DNA from: CAIQIA01 sp945861105
Lineage (GTDB): Bacteria > Cyanobacteriota > Cyanobacteriia > PCC-6307 > Cyanobiaceae
NCBI GenBank assembly: GCA_947488815.1
Contig: CANLCC010000009.1
Coordinates: forward strand, 7,563 to 71,562
Length of the DNA stretch: 64,000 nucleotides
Reading direction: 5' to 3'
Under the pieces are notes generated by a model, which was not told the DNA's origin, made no database searches, and saw only the letters and a program-made list of their open reading frames with translations. Each line of letters begins with the position of its first letter. The stretch's first letter is position 1. Positions 26,730-33,263 of this stretch are shown here, piece after piece. Made by a program: the position numbers and the translations under genes.

Positions 26730-28004
26730 GTGGCCAATCTTGTGGTGGCAGGCGGTGGTGCCGCCGGGTTCCTGGCGGCCATCACCGCCGCCGAAGCCGG
26801 GCTGACCGGGGTGCATGTGCTGGAGGCAACGGCTGAACCGCTGGCCAAGGTGCGGATCAGCGGTGGTGGCCGCTGCAATGTGACCCATGCCTGCTGGGAT
26901 CCGGTGGTGCTGGTGGGCCATTACCCCCGGGGTGGCCGGGCGTTGCGGGGTCCGTTCAGCCGTTTTGCACCTGCTGATGCCGTCGCCTGGTTCGCCGACC
27001 ACGGGGTGGAGCTGATCACCGAGGCCGACGGGCGCATGTTCCCCAGCAGCCACAGCTCGGAGACGGTGGTGGCGGCCCTGCGCACGGCGGCCCATCGGGC
27101 GGGGGTGCAGCTGCACAGCCGCTGTGCGCTCAAGGGGGTGGTGGCGCCAGCGGCACCAGGGGAACTGTTCCGGTTGCAGCTGCGGGGTGACGGCAGCACC
27201 GACGCCCCGGGCCGGTGCCGACGGTTGCTGCTGGCCACCGGTGGCCATCCCAGCGGTCGCGGGTTGGCGGCAGAGCTGGGCCACCGGGTGCAGGCGCCGT
27301 TGCCGTCGCTGTTCACCCTGCGGCTGGCCGAACCACGGCTGCAGGCGTTGGCGGGGTTGGTGCAGGAGCCGGTGGGGCTCGAGCTGCAGCTGGTGGGTGG
27401 AGCCCGCCCGTGGCGCCAGCGGGGGCCGCTGCTGCTCACCCACTGGGGTTGCAGCGGCCCGGCCCTGCTGCGGCTCACGGCGTTTGCGGCCCGTGATCTG
27501 GCGATGGCGCAGTACCGCGGCTGGCTCACGGTCGACTGGACTGGCGGGATGGCGGAGGAGGAGGTGCTGCAGCTGCTGCGACAGCAACGCAGCACCTACG
27601 GCGGCCGCAGCCTTGGTGCCCAGCGACCGCTGGAGGGGCTGCGGCGGCGGTTGTGGCAGGCCTTGCTCGACCAGGCCGGTGTGGCGGCCGATCTCACCTG
27701 GGCGTCGCTGCCGCGGGCCGGTGAACAGCAACTGCTGCAGACCTTGGTGGCCAGCCGTTATGCCGTGGTGGGCCGTGGACCGTTCGGTGAAGAATTCGTG
27801 ACCGCCGGCGGTGTGGACCTGGCGGAGGTGAACCTGGCGACGATGGAAAGCCGACGGCTGCCTGGCCTGCACCTGGCGGGTGAACTGCTGGATGTGGATG
27901 GTGTGACCGGCGGCTTCAACTTCCAGCACTGCTGGACCAGCGGCTGGCTTGCAGGCCGTGCCGTGGCCGCGGCGCTGGCTGCAGGGGGGAATTCTGAGGG
28001 CTGA
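26730..28004 (+). CDS. HI0933/YhiN-type flavoprotein (NAD(P)/FAD-dependent oxidoreductase)
   Basis: 424 aa from GTG 26730 (VANLVVAGGGAAGFLAAITA, the dinucleotide-binding GxGxxG), 4 bp after the msrB stop; a longer reading from 26643 overlaps msrB. The second family motif is VRISGGGRCNVTHA near residue 45. The C-terminal FAD motif is LHLAGELLDVDGVTGGFNFQ near 375. The substrate of this family is not known. It is the last host-like gene before the foreign island. Confidence 0.88.
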   Translation: MANLVVAGGGAAGFLAAITAAEAGLTGVHVLEATAEPLAKVRISGGGRCNVTHACWDPVVLVGHYPRGGRALRGPFSRFAPADAVAWFADHGVELITEADGRMFPSSHSSETVVAALRTAAHRAGVQLHSRCALKGVVAPAAPGELFRLQLRGDGSTDAPGRCRRLLLATGGHPSGRGLAAELGHRVQAPLPSLFTLRLAEPRLQALAGLVQEPVGLELQLVGGARPWRQRGPLLLTHWGCSGPALLRLTAFAARDLAMAQYRGWLTVDWTGGMAEEEVLQLLRQQRSTYGGRSLGAQRPLEGLRRRLWQALLDQAGVAADLTWASLPRAGEQQLLQTLVASRYAVVGRGPFGEEFVTAGGVDLAEVNLATMESRRLPGLHLAGELLDVDGVTGGFNFQHCWTSGWLAGRAVAAALAAGGNSEG

Positions 28005-28039
28005 AAGACCTGAGCGGTTTCCATGGTTTCAGAAGCCCA

Positions 28040-28426
28040 AACCCTGGTCTGATTCAGCGGTATCGCGATTGGATGCAGCCCCCCCGCCATCACGCGGGAC
28101 ATGGGTCGTGACGAGGAGGTGCGTGATGGCAAGGGTGGTAAAGACCGTCGCACGGTGTTGCCCCATGCCCTTGCGAGGACAACACCAAGGGCGCCGGCGG
28201 GATCCAGAAGGCTGTGCGTTGTGCTGTGCTTGCGGCGGGGATTCCAAAACCTGCCACACCTCACTCCTTCCGTCATTCCTTTGCACCTCACTTGTTAAAG
28301 CGCGGTCAGAATATCCGCACTCTTCAAGAGCTGTTGGGCTATCCAGACGTCAATACCACCATGTTTTACGCCCATGTGCTGAACCGTGGCCCATCAGAGG
28401 TGAGCAGTCCAAGGGACCTTATGTAG
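28040..28426 (+). pseudogene. Decayed IntI-type (integron) tyrosine recombinase, relic 1
   Basis: Three pieces in two frames: an N-terminal scrap NPGLIQRYRDWMQ (28040-28078), the lysine box VRDGKGGKDRRTVLP (frame 28101), then, after a deletion and frameshift, IQKAVRCAVLAAGIPKPATPHSFRH and the C-terminus to a stop at 28426. HSFRHSFAPHLL carries the HxxR box, TTMFYAHVLNRG the nucleophile tyrosine, and the end VSSPRD is characteristic of integron integrases. The first catalytic arginine region is missing, and LLGH has become LLGY. It cannot be functional. See the second relic at the other edge of the island. Confidence 0.85.
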
Positions 28427-28435
28427 CTTCGTCAA

Positions 28436-28513
28436 CGCTCAAGATCAGAAGCGGTCGACGAACTTGGACATTGCCGACTTCCTCCGCGCCCGTCCGCTGT
28501 ATCTTGATGTTAG
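28436..28513 (+). repeat. attC-like imperfect repeat, copy A
   Basis: A 78-bp element starting CGCTCAAGATCAGAAGCGG and ending ATCTTGATGTTAG, matching copy B (29973-30051) at both ends with a divergent centre. The ends pair with each other (CAAGAT...ATCTTG, preceded by AAC and followed by GTT), giving a hairpin with bulges as in integron attC sites. The terminal core GTTAGAA departs from GTTRRRY at the last base. It begins 10 bp after the integrase relic stop. Confidence 0.55.
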
Positions 28514-28522
28514 AAGGTCCAC

Positions 28523-28786
28523 TCATCGGTAGACATCTCTTCTGTGGTCAACCTTTATAACGTCGACAACACGCTCCTGATCATCAACGGAGTAAATGAC
28601 CCTATAGTTTCCCTGGCGCACACGATATAGGTTGGTCCTCCCCGCCAGCTTTTCAGACCCTGGCGGTCTCGGCTGAGTTGCCAGTGATTTAATCTTATCA
28701 ATCAATCGAGTGAGCGTCGCCTTGTCAGATATCGCCTGTAGTTCTTTGGCCGCTGATGGCTTAATCGAGAGACTACAGTCGTCCAC
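28523..28786 (-). CDS. RelE/ParE-superfamily toxin
   Basis: 87 aa from GTG 28786. The C-terminal half YRVRQGNYRVIYSVDDQE...VIKVDHRRDVYR follows the RelE-like pattern (basic strands, invariant arginines, final RRxVY). RelE toxins cut mRNA on the ribosome. It lies 22 bp downstream of a ribbon-helix-helix antitoxin gene on the same strand, the expected antitoxin-first order. Moderate GC and codon use differ from the flanking high-GC genes, consistent with transfer. Confidence 0.85.
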   Translation of the reverse strand: MDDCSLSIKPSAAKELQAISDKATLTRLIDKIKSLATQPRPPGSEKLAGRTNLYRVRQGNYRVIYSVDDQERVVDVIKVDHRRDVYR

Positions 28787-28808
28787 TATCTCTAAGGCCT
28801 ATGACAAA

Positions 28809-29003
28809 CTACTCGAAGCTAGAGCTTGGCTCAGCTTGCCTCTGAGCAGCGTCTCTCAAATCATCAACATCTTCGGCCAATGTCATGCGCACCGCCTCGT
28901 TGACCATGTCCGAAATTGAGCGGTTACAGGCAGCGGCCCTTAGGCGCAGTGCACGGTGCACCTCCGAGTCGAAGTAGATGGTGGCCCGTTTAATTTCATC
29001 CAT
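28809..29003 (-). CDS. Ribbon-helix-helix antitoxin partner of the RelE-like toxin
   Basis: 64 aa from ATG 29003 (a TTG at 29009 is also in frame). The start KRATIYFDSEVHRALRLRA followed by SISDMVNEAVRMTLAED is the beta-helix-helix DNA-binding fold of CopG/RHH antitoxins; the polar C-terminus would bind the toxin. A promoter and an inverted repeat that could be its operator lie directly upstream, so autorepression is likely. Together with 28523-28786 it forms a toxin-antitoxin operon. Confidence 0.82.
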   Translation of the reverse strand: MDEIKRATIYFDSEVHRALRLRAAACNRSISDMVNEAVRMTLAEDVDDLRDAAQRQAEPSSSFE

Positions 29004-29009
29004 TGACAA

Positions 29010-29038
29010 ACTTTAGCGCTTTGACGTCAGAACGTCAA
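29010..29038 (-). promoter_or_regulatory. Promoter and operator of the RelE-type toxin-antitoxin operon
   Basis: Read on the minus strand: TTGACG (29038-29033), 17 bp, TAAAGT (29015-29010), then only 6 bp to the ATG at 29003. The transcript would therefore be nearly leaderless. An inverted repeat TTGACG-N6-CGTCAA (29021-29038) covers the -35 element and is a plausible antitoxin operator. Confidence 0.6.
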
Positions 29039-29143
29039 GAAGGCGGGGCTTCCGGCGTTTCTCTGATCCTTCTAGTGCTGTCCCTGAGTGGCAGGCAAGG
29101 AGCTTAGGGTGGCAAAGCTAGGAGTTGTTGGCGGCCTCTTCAT

Positions 29144-29551
29144 TCAAGGAGTGACCAAGGGAATCATCTGTCTTCCATGACGGCGGTAAATATGAAAATC
29201 ACTGTCGGTAGTAAGGAGCAATGGCGAATCATTGATCTCCGCCAGCCGTATCAATGCAGCATCAGCAAGGGATGCGGGAACATTTTCGTACCGCTTAAAC
29301 AAGGAACTGACAGAGCTAATCTGCTCCTGCAACACGAAAGGCAGTTGAACGACTCCTCGTTCGATGAACCGCAATGCCAATGAAGGATCAAAGCCCGACC
29401 GCTTGAGCAGAAAACAAGTCTCGGCAGCCACAGCCTCACAGCTCAGCAATGGAGGAGTCAATAGCCGAAACTGTTCTACAGCCCATTTGTGGTGAGTATC
29501 ATTGCGACTTAGGAGGGCAACCCATGGCCCCGTGTCTAGCAACACCGCCAT
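29144..29551 (-). CDS. PIN-domain (VapC-like) ribonuclease toxin
   Basis: 135 aa. PIN-domain acidic residues are in place: Asp in MAVLLDTGPWVALLSR, Glu in SCEAVAAETCFLL, Asp in SLADAALIRLAE and the LTTDSDF ending. VapC toxins cut tRNA or rRNA. It begins 2 bp after the stop of an upstream ribbon-helix-helix gene, the usual antitoxin-toxin arrangement. Confidence 0.88.
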   Translation of the reverse strand: MAVLLDTGPWVALLSRNDTHHKWAVEQFRLLTPPLLSCEAVAAETCFLLKRSGFDPSLALRFIERGVVQLPFVLQEQISSVSSLFKRYENVPASLADAALIRLAEINDSPLLLTTDSDFHIYRRHGRQMIPLVTP

Positions 29552-29553
29552 AA

Positions 29554-29811
29554 TCAGCTAATGCCAAAGCCAGACAGGTGAGCAGAATTTGATGAAAGAT
29601 CAGGCGGACCATCTTCACAACAACCTACGAGATCGGCCAAGAGATCAGCCGCGGATGGTGGCTGCGGGCTATGAACTTCTTGCTCTGAGGCCTGGAGGAA
29701 CGCAGTCAATGCTCGTCGAACCAACTCAGACTTGCTGAGACGACGTCGTTGCGCCTGCGCTGTGAGCTGGGCATCAAGGGCCTCGGTCAGCTTGAGTGAG
29801 ATCACCGCCAT
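29554..29811 (-). CDS. Ribbon-helix-helix antitoxin of the VapC-like toxin
   Basis: 85 aa from ATG 29811 (an ATG at 29838 would add 9 residues). MAVISLKLTEALDAQLTAQAQRR followed by LSKSELVRRALTAFLQ is a classic RHH strand-helix-helix DNA-binding unit. The proline/serine-rich C-terminus with LLADLVGCCEDGPPDLSSN is probably the toxin-neutralising tail. Second toxin-antitoxin pair of the island, 115-140 bp from the first, on the same strand. Confidence 0.82.
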   Translation of the reverse strand: MAVISLKLTEALDAQLTAQAQRRRLSKSELVRRALTAFLQASEQEVHSPQPPSAADLLADLVGCCEDGPPDLSSNSAHLSGFGIS

Positions 29812-29972
29812 GGATCGGATCCCGTGAGACCTCACCATCTTAAGCCCTGACAGCCGGTATTACAGCCAGCGCTGAACGACCTTATTCGGATCAAGTCCGC
29901 GGTTTCTGCCCGCGCCGTCGACGCCACGCCTGTCAACAGGAGATTCTTGCTCTCTCTTCCCGATCCTTCGGA

Positions 29973-30051
29973 CGCTCAAGATCAGAAGCGGGCAAGCAAC
30001 CATCGCCGTTACAGATTTCCTCCGCTCCCGTCTTCTGTATCTTGATGTTAG
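29973..30051 (+). repeat. attC-like imperfect repeat, copy B
   Basis: 79 bp. It starts with the same 19 bases as copy A and ends CTGTATCTTGATGTTAG. The arms CAAGATCAGAAG-CGGG and CCCG-CTTCTG-ATCTTG pair over about 16 bp with two extrahelical bases on the right arm. The end GTTAGGC (30047-30053) matches the attC core GTTRRRY exactly, but a convincing left core RYYYAAC is not visible. The rest of the gene-free stretch 29839-30131 shows no other recognisable feature. Confidence 0.55.
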
Positions 30052-30131
30052 GCTGGCGAGTGTGATGTGTACAGTGAGCTTATGCTTGCACGAGTTCACA
30101 GCATCCTAAACATTGCACCATAGATACTTGA

Positions 30132-30296
30132 CTAAATCTTAATCATGAGAACTTTTCCAGAGTATCCGTCGTCCCTTAAATACTCCCCCCTAATGTTGAA
30201 TTTTCCAAGATCAAGATAGATCCATTCGCCATTCACAGTGCGTGCATATACTGAGAAGCGAAACTGATTACTAAGCTGCTTATACAGAAGACGCAT
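30132..30296 (-). CDS. Small AT-rich unknown ORF or C-terminal fragment
   Basis: 54 aa from ATG 30296 (MRLLYKQLSNQF to GKVLMIKI). It is in the same frame as the ORF ending at 30324, 27 bp beyond that stop, and the codons between (KLTIRKNAL) are also open. It may thus be the C-terminal end of that protein after a nonsense mutation, or a separate small gene. It is much more AT-rich than its surroundings. No family recognised. Confidence 0.4.
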   Translation of the reverse strand: MRLLYKQLSNQFRFSVYARTVNGEWIYLDLGKFNIRGEYLRDDGYSGKVLMIKI

Positions 30297-30323
30297 AAGA
30301 GCATTTTTTCTTATAGTGAGTTT

Positions 30324-30692
30324 TCAGCCTTCATCAATTCCATGAAAAATCCATTTATCTCTGCCTTTCCAGTCCCACTTATTCAGACTGCATCCAATTG
30401 CTAGATATTCAACTCTTGTTCCGATGATCTGGGTAAGACCGTCTTCGATTCTACCTGTAACAGTAACTTGTATTATATTTACATCTTCTTGAATTTCAAC
30501 AGCTCCGACTTTTAATATTGTTCCATGTGCAAATGACAATCGCTTTTTGAAAGAAGAGTTGTCGAACGCCCACAGGAAGGGATTGTCTTCTGTGAAGGGT
30601 GAAGCTGTGTCTCGGATTATTTTAAGCCTCGCAACAACATCGTTTGCATGCGCAGGGTTTGTCAGATCTATTACCTTGAATATACTTGTATC
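30324..30692 (-). pseudogene. AT-rich unknown protein, 5'-truncated
   Basis: An open frame of about 122 codons with natural amino-acid composition (FKVIDLTNPAHANDVVARL, FTEDNPFLWAFDNSSFKK, VNIIQVTVTGRIEDGLTQII) and no ATG or GTG near its beginning; the first in-frame start is a TTG at 30539. Its upstream edge runs straight into the GC-rich integrase relic 2, so the 5' end was probably lost when the two sequences joined. No family recognised. Confidence 0.55.
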
Positions 30693-30840
30693 AAAAGGCA
30701 GTGACTTTATGCTCTTTGCCCATCTCGCGCGGATGCCGCAGCCGGTGAAAGCGCAGATAGCGCCGCGTCTGCAGCAGCTCGCGATAACGCTGGATCAGTC
30801 CGGGTGGCTGGGCTATTGGGGGCATGCTGGCTTCGATCAT
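30691..30840 (-). pseudogene. Decayed IntI-type integrase N-terminus, relic 2
   Basis: The minus-strand reading from ATG 30840 gives MIEASMPPIAQPPGLIQRYR then RYLRFHRLRHPREMGKEH and KVTAF before a stop at 30691. The phrase FHxxRHPREMG plus VTAF is characteristic of the N-terminal domain of integron integrases. The usual HYxxRTExxYxxWI segment between LLQTR and RYLRFH appears to be deleted. PGLIQRYR also occurs in relic 1. It points into the island from the opposite edge. The 95 bp between it and the pilC stop have no recognised feature. Confidence 0.8.
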
Positions 30841-30935
30841 CGGCTTCTATGACGTGCAGGCGGCACGCTCTGGTTTCGAACGGTTCCTTCCCTGGACCTG
30901 GTCGGCCCTGCGTTTGATCAGGCGAACTGCCCCCA

Positions 30936-32159
30936 TCACTTGATCTTGTCGAACACGCTGAACATCGGCAGGTACATGGCCATCAGGATCGACCCCACGA
31001 TTCCGCCCACCAACACGATCATCATCGGTTCCAGCATTGCCGTCATCGCCTTGACTGTTGCTGCAATTTCGTCTTCGTAGAAGTCGGCCACCTTCGACAG
31101 CATTCCATCCAGCTGGCCGGTTTCTTCGCCGATGGCCAGCATGCTCATTGCCATGTCGGGGAATACCTGCCGTCGGCCCAGCGCATGGCTCAACATGCCC
31201 CCCTCCTGCACCTCATGCTTTGAGGCCTCCACCGCATCCGCGAGGATGCTGTTGCCGACCGTGTCGCGCACGATGTCGAGTGCCATCAGGATCGGCACCC
31301 CCGCCCGGCTCAGCGAACTGAATGTGCGGCAGAACTGGGCCGTGGCTGTCTTCTGGATCAGATCACCGAACAGGGGCACCTTCAGCAGCAGTGCATCGAT
31401 CCGCCGGCGCCCCCCATGGCTGGCATACAGCTGCCGCAGCCCCCACACAAGCAGCAGCAGCAGCCCCGCCAGCACCACCGAGAACGACGACCGCAGCAGT
31501 CCGCTCAGATCGACCATGAACTGGGTGAATGGTGGCAGTTCAGCCCCCAGTTCCTTGAAGATCCCCGCAAATGTGGGGATCAGAAAGATGGTCATGCCCA
31601 GAAACACCAGAATTGCTATCGCCAGCACCGTCAGCGGATAGCCCAGTGCCCCGCGGATCTGGTTGCGCAACTTGGCATTGTCTTCCAGCAGCTTGGCCAG
31701 CCGCTTCAGCACCTCTTCCAGCACCCCACCAGCTTCGCCCGCTTCGATCATTGCCACCGTCAGCTGGTCGAACACCTGCGGCCACCGCCGCATCGCCGCC
31801 CCCAGCGATGCCCCCTGGTTCACGTCCTGCGCCACCCGTGTGATCGCCCGCTTGAACAACGGCAACTTCTGCTGCCGTGCCATCAGGTCCAGGCTGCGCA
31901 CGATCGGCACCCCCGCCCCCACCAGGGCCGCCAGCTTGCTGGCGAACACCGCCTTCTCCTTCACCCCCGGTGCCTGCTCGAGCTGCAAACGCAGCCCCCG
32001 CTGCACCTTGTCGACCCGTTCGGCTTCGGCCTTGAGGCTTAACGCCAGCACTCCCCGCTGCCGCAGCAACCGCTTGGCCGTTTGCAGGTCTGCCGCCGCC
32101 ACGCTCAGTTGCTGCTCACGCCCCTGACGATCGCGGTACGTGGCCAGGAACCGGGTCAT
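30936..32159 (-). CDS. pilC: Type IV pilus inner-membrane platform protein PilC
   Basis: GspF/PilC-family polytopic protein that seats the pilus assembly ATPase. 407 aa with two repeated GspF domains: first GVKEKAVFASKLAALVGAGVPIVRSLDLM near residue 65, second TATAQFCRTFSSLSRAGVPILMALDIV near 270. Three transmembrane helices (near 170-195, 220-245, 375-400). Overlaps the pilT stop by 4 bp, so pilB-pilT-pilC form an operon. Its 3' end borders the integron-like island. Confidence 0.93.
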   Translation of the reverse strand: MTRFLATYRDRQGREQQLSVAAADLQTAKRLLRQRGVLALSLKAEAERVDKVQRGLRLQLEQAPGVKEKAVFASKLAALVGAGVPIVRSLDLMARQQKLPLFKRAITRVAQDVNQGASLGAAMRRWPQVFDQLTVAMIEAGEAGGVLEEVLKRLAKLLEDNAKLRNQIRGALGYPLTVLAIAILVFLGMTIFLIPTFAGIFKELGAELPPFTQFMVDLSGLLRSSFSVVLAGLLLLLVWGLRQLYASHGGRRRIDALLLKVPLFGDLIQKTATAQFCRTFSSLSRAGVPILMALDIVRDTVGNSILADAVEASKHEVQEGGMLSHALGRRQVFPDMAMSMLAIGEETGQLDGMLSKVADFYEDEIAATVKAMTAMLEPMMIVLVGGIVGSILMAMYLPMFSVFDKIK

Positions 32160-33235
32160 GGTGCATCACCCAGCAGCCGCACCAGTTCATCGGGCTTGCC
32201 GGCCTTGGCCAGCCCCTCCTCCCGTTCGATCTCGCCCGCTTCGATCAGGTTCGCCAGCGCCCGTTCCAGCGTCTGCATGCCGTACTGGCCACCGGTCTGC
32301 AGCTGCGAGTAGATCTGCGCCGTCTTGCCCTCGCGGATCAGGTTCGCCAGGGCCGGGGTGTTCACCATGATCTCCTGGGCCATCACCCGCCCGTAGGCTC
32401 CGGCCGGTGGATTGCGTCGCCGGCAGAGGGTCTGGGCGAACACCGCCATCAGGCTGCCGCTGAGCTGCACCCGCACCTGCGTCTGCTGGGTGGGCGGAAA
32501 CACATCCACCATCCGGTCCACCGTCTGGGCGGCTGAGCTGGTGTGCAGCGTTCCGAACACCAGGTGGCCCGTTTCGGCGGCGGTGATCGCCAGCTGGATC
32601 GTCTCCAGGTCGCGCATTTCGCCCACCAGAATCACGTCGGGGTCTTCGCGCAGTGCCGCCCGCAGGGCATTGGCGAAACTGCGCGTGTCTTCGCCCAGTT
32701 CCCGCTGGTGGATCACGCTACGGGCCGGGTGGTACACAAACTCGATCGGATCTTCCACCGTCAGGATGTGTTCAGCTCTGGTCTGGTTGATGTGCTCCAG
32801 TAGCGCCGCCAGCGTGGTCGTCTTGCCTGATCCCGTCGGTCCTGTCACCAGCACCAGCCCCCGCGGTCGCTCGCTGATGTCGCGCACCACCTGCGGCAGC
32901 CGCAGCTGATCGAGGCTGGGGATCGTGTTGCCCAGCGCCCGCAGGCACGCTGCATACGATCCCTTTTCGCGGTACACATTCACCCGGAACCGGGCCACAC
33001 CCCGCAGGCCGTAGGAGCAGTCAAGCTCCCAGTTCTGTTCCAGCTGCTTGCGCTGGTTGTTGTTCAGCAGCGAAAAGATCAGCCGGTTGCACAGCTCTTC
33101 ACTCAGGGCCTCCTGCTCCATGGCCTGCAGCTGCCCGCTGAAGCGTCCGTAGGGCGGCAGACCGGCCGACAGGTGCAGGTCGCTGCCGCCGCGCTGCACC
33201 AGGGCCTCCATCAGTTCCTCGATTGCCATCGCCAT
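32156..33235 (-). CDS. pilT: Twitching motility retraction ATPase PilT
   Basis: Hexameric ATPase that disassembles pili, powering retraction, motility and DNA uptake. 359 aa, the normal PilT length. It has a PAS-like N-terminus (SDLHLSAGLPPYGRFSG), Walker A VTGPTGSGKTTTLAAL near residue 128, the Asp box ILTVEDPIEFVY near 155, Walker B PDVILVGEMRDLET near 195, the His box GHLVFGTLHTSSA near 218 and the PilT-type AIRxGK-like LIREGKTAQIYS near 312. Start ATG 33235. Confidence 0.95.
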   Translation of the reverse strand: MAMAIEELMEALVQRGGSDLHLSAGLPPYGRFSGQLQAMEQEALSEELCNRLIFSLLNNNQRKQLEQNWELDCSYGLRGVARFRVNVYREKGSYAACLRALGNTIPSLDQLRLPQVVRDISERPRGLVLVTGPTGSGKTTTLAALLEHINQTRAEHILTVEDPIEFVYHPARSVIHQRELGEDTRSFANALRAALREDPDVILVGEMRDLETIQLAITAAETGHLVFGTLHTSSAAQTVDRMVDVFPPTQQTQVRVQLSGSLMAVFAQTLCRRRNPPAGAYGRVMAQEIMVNTPALANLIREGKTAQIYSQLQTGGQYGMQTLERALANLIEAGEIEREEGLAKAGKPDELVRLLGDAP

Positions 33236-33263
33236 CGTTCTGTGGTCTCCGATGCCTCAGCCC

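Noticed and set aside
28436..30051. Intact, functional attC sites
   Set aside because: The left core is poor in both copies and the right core of copy A breaks the consensus, so they are only called attC-like.
29860..30099. 79-aa minus-strand reading
   Set aside because: Overlaps the attC-like copy B, arginine-rich, no recognisable domain or start signal.
30691..30840. Short ORF starting at ATG 30840 considered as a genuine small protein
   Set aside because: Its sequence matches only part of an integrase N-terminus and stops after a deletion, so it is treated as a relic.
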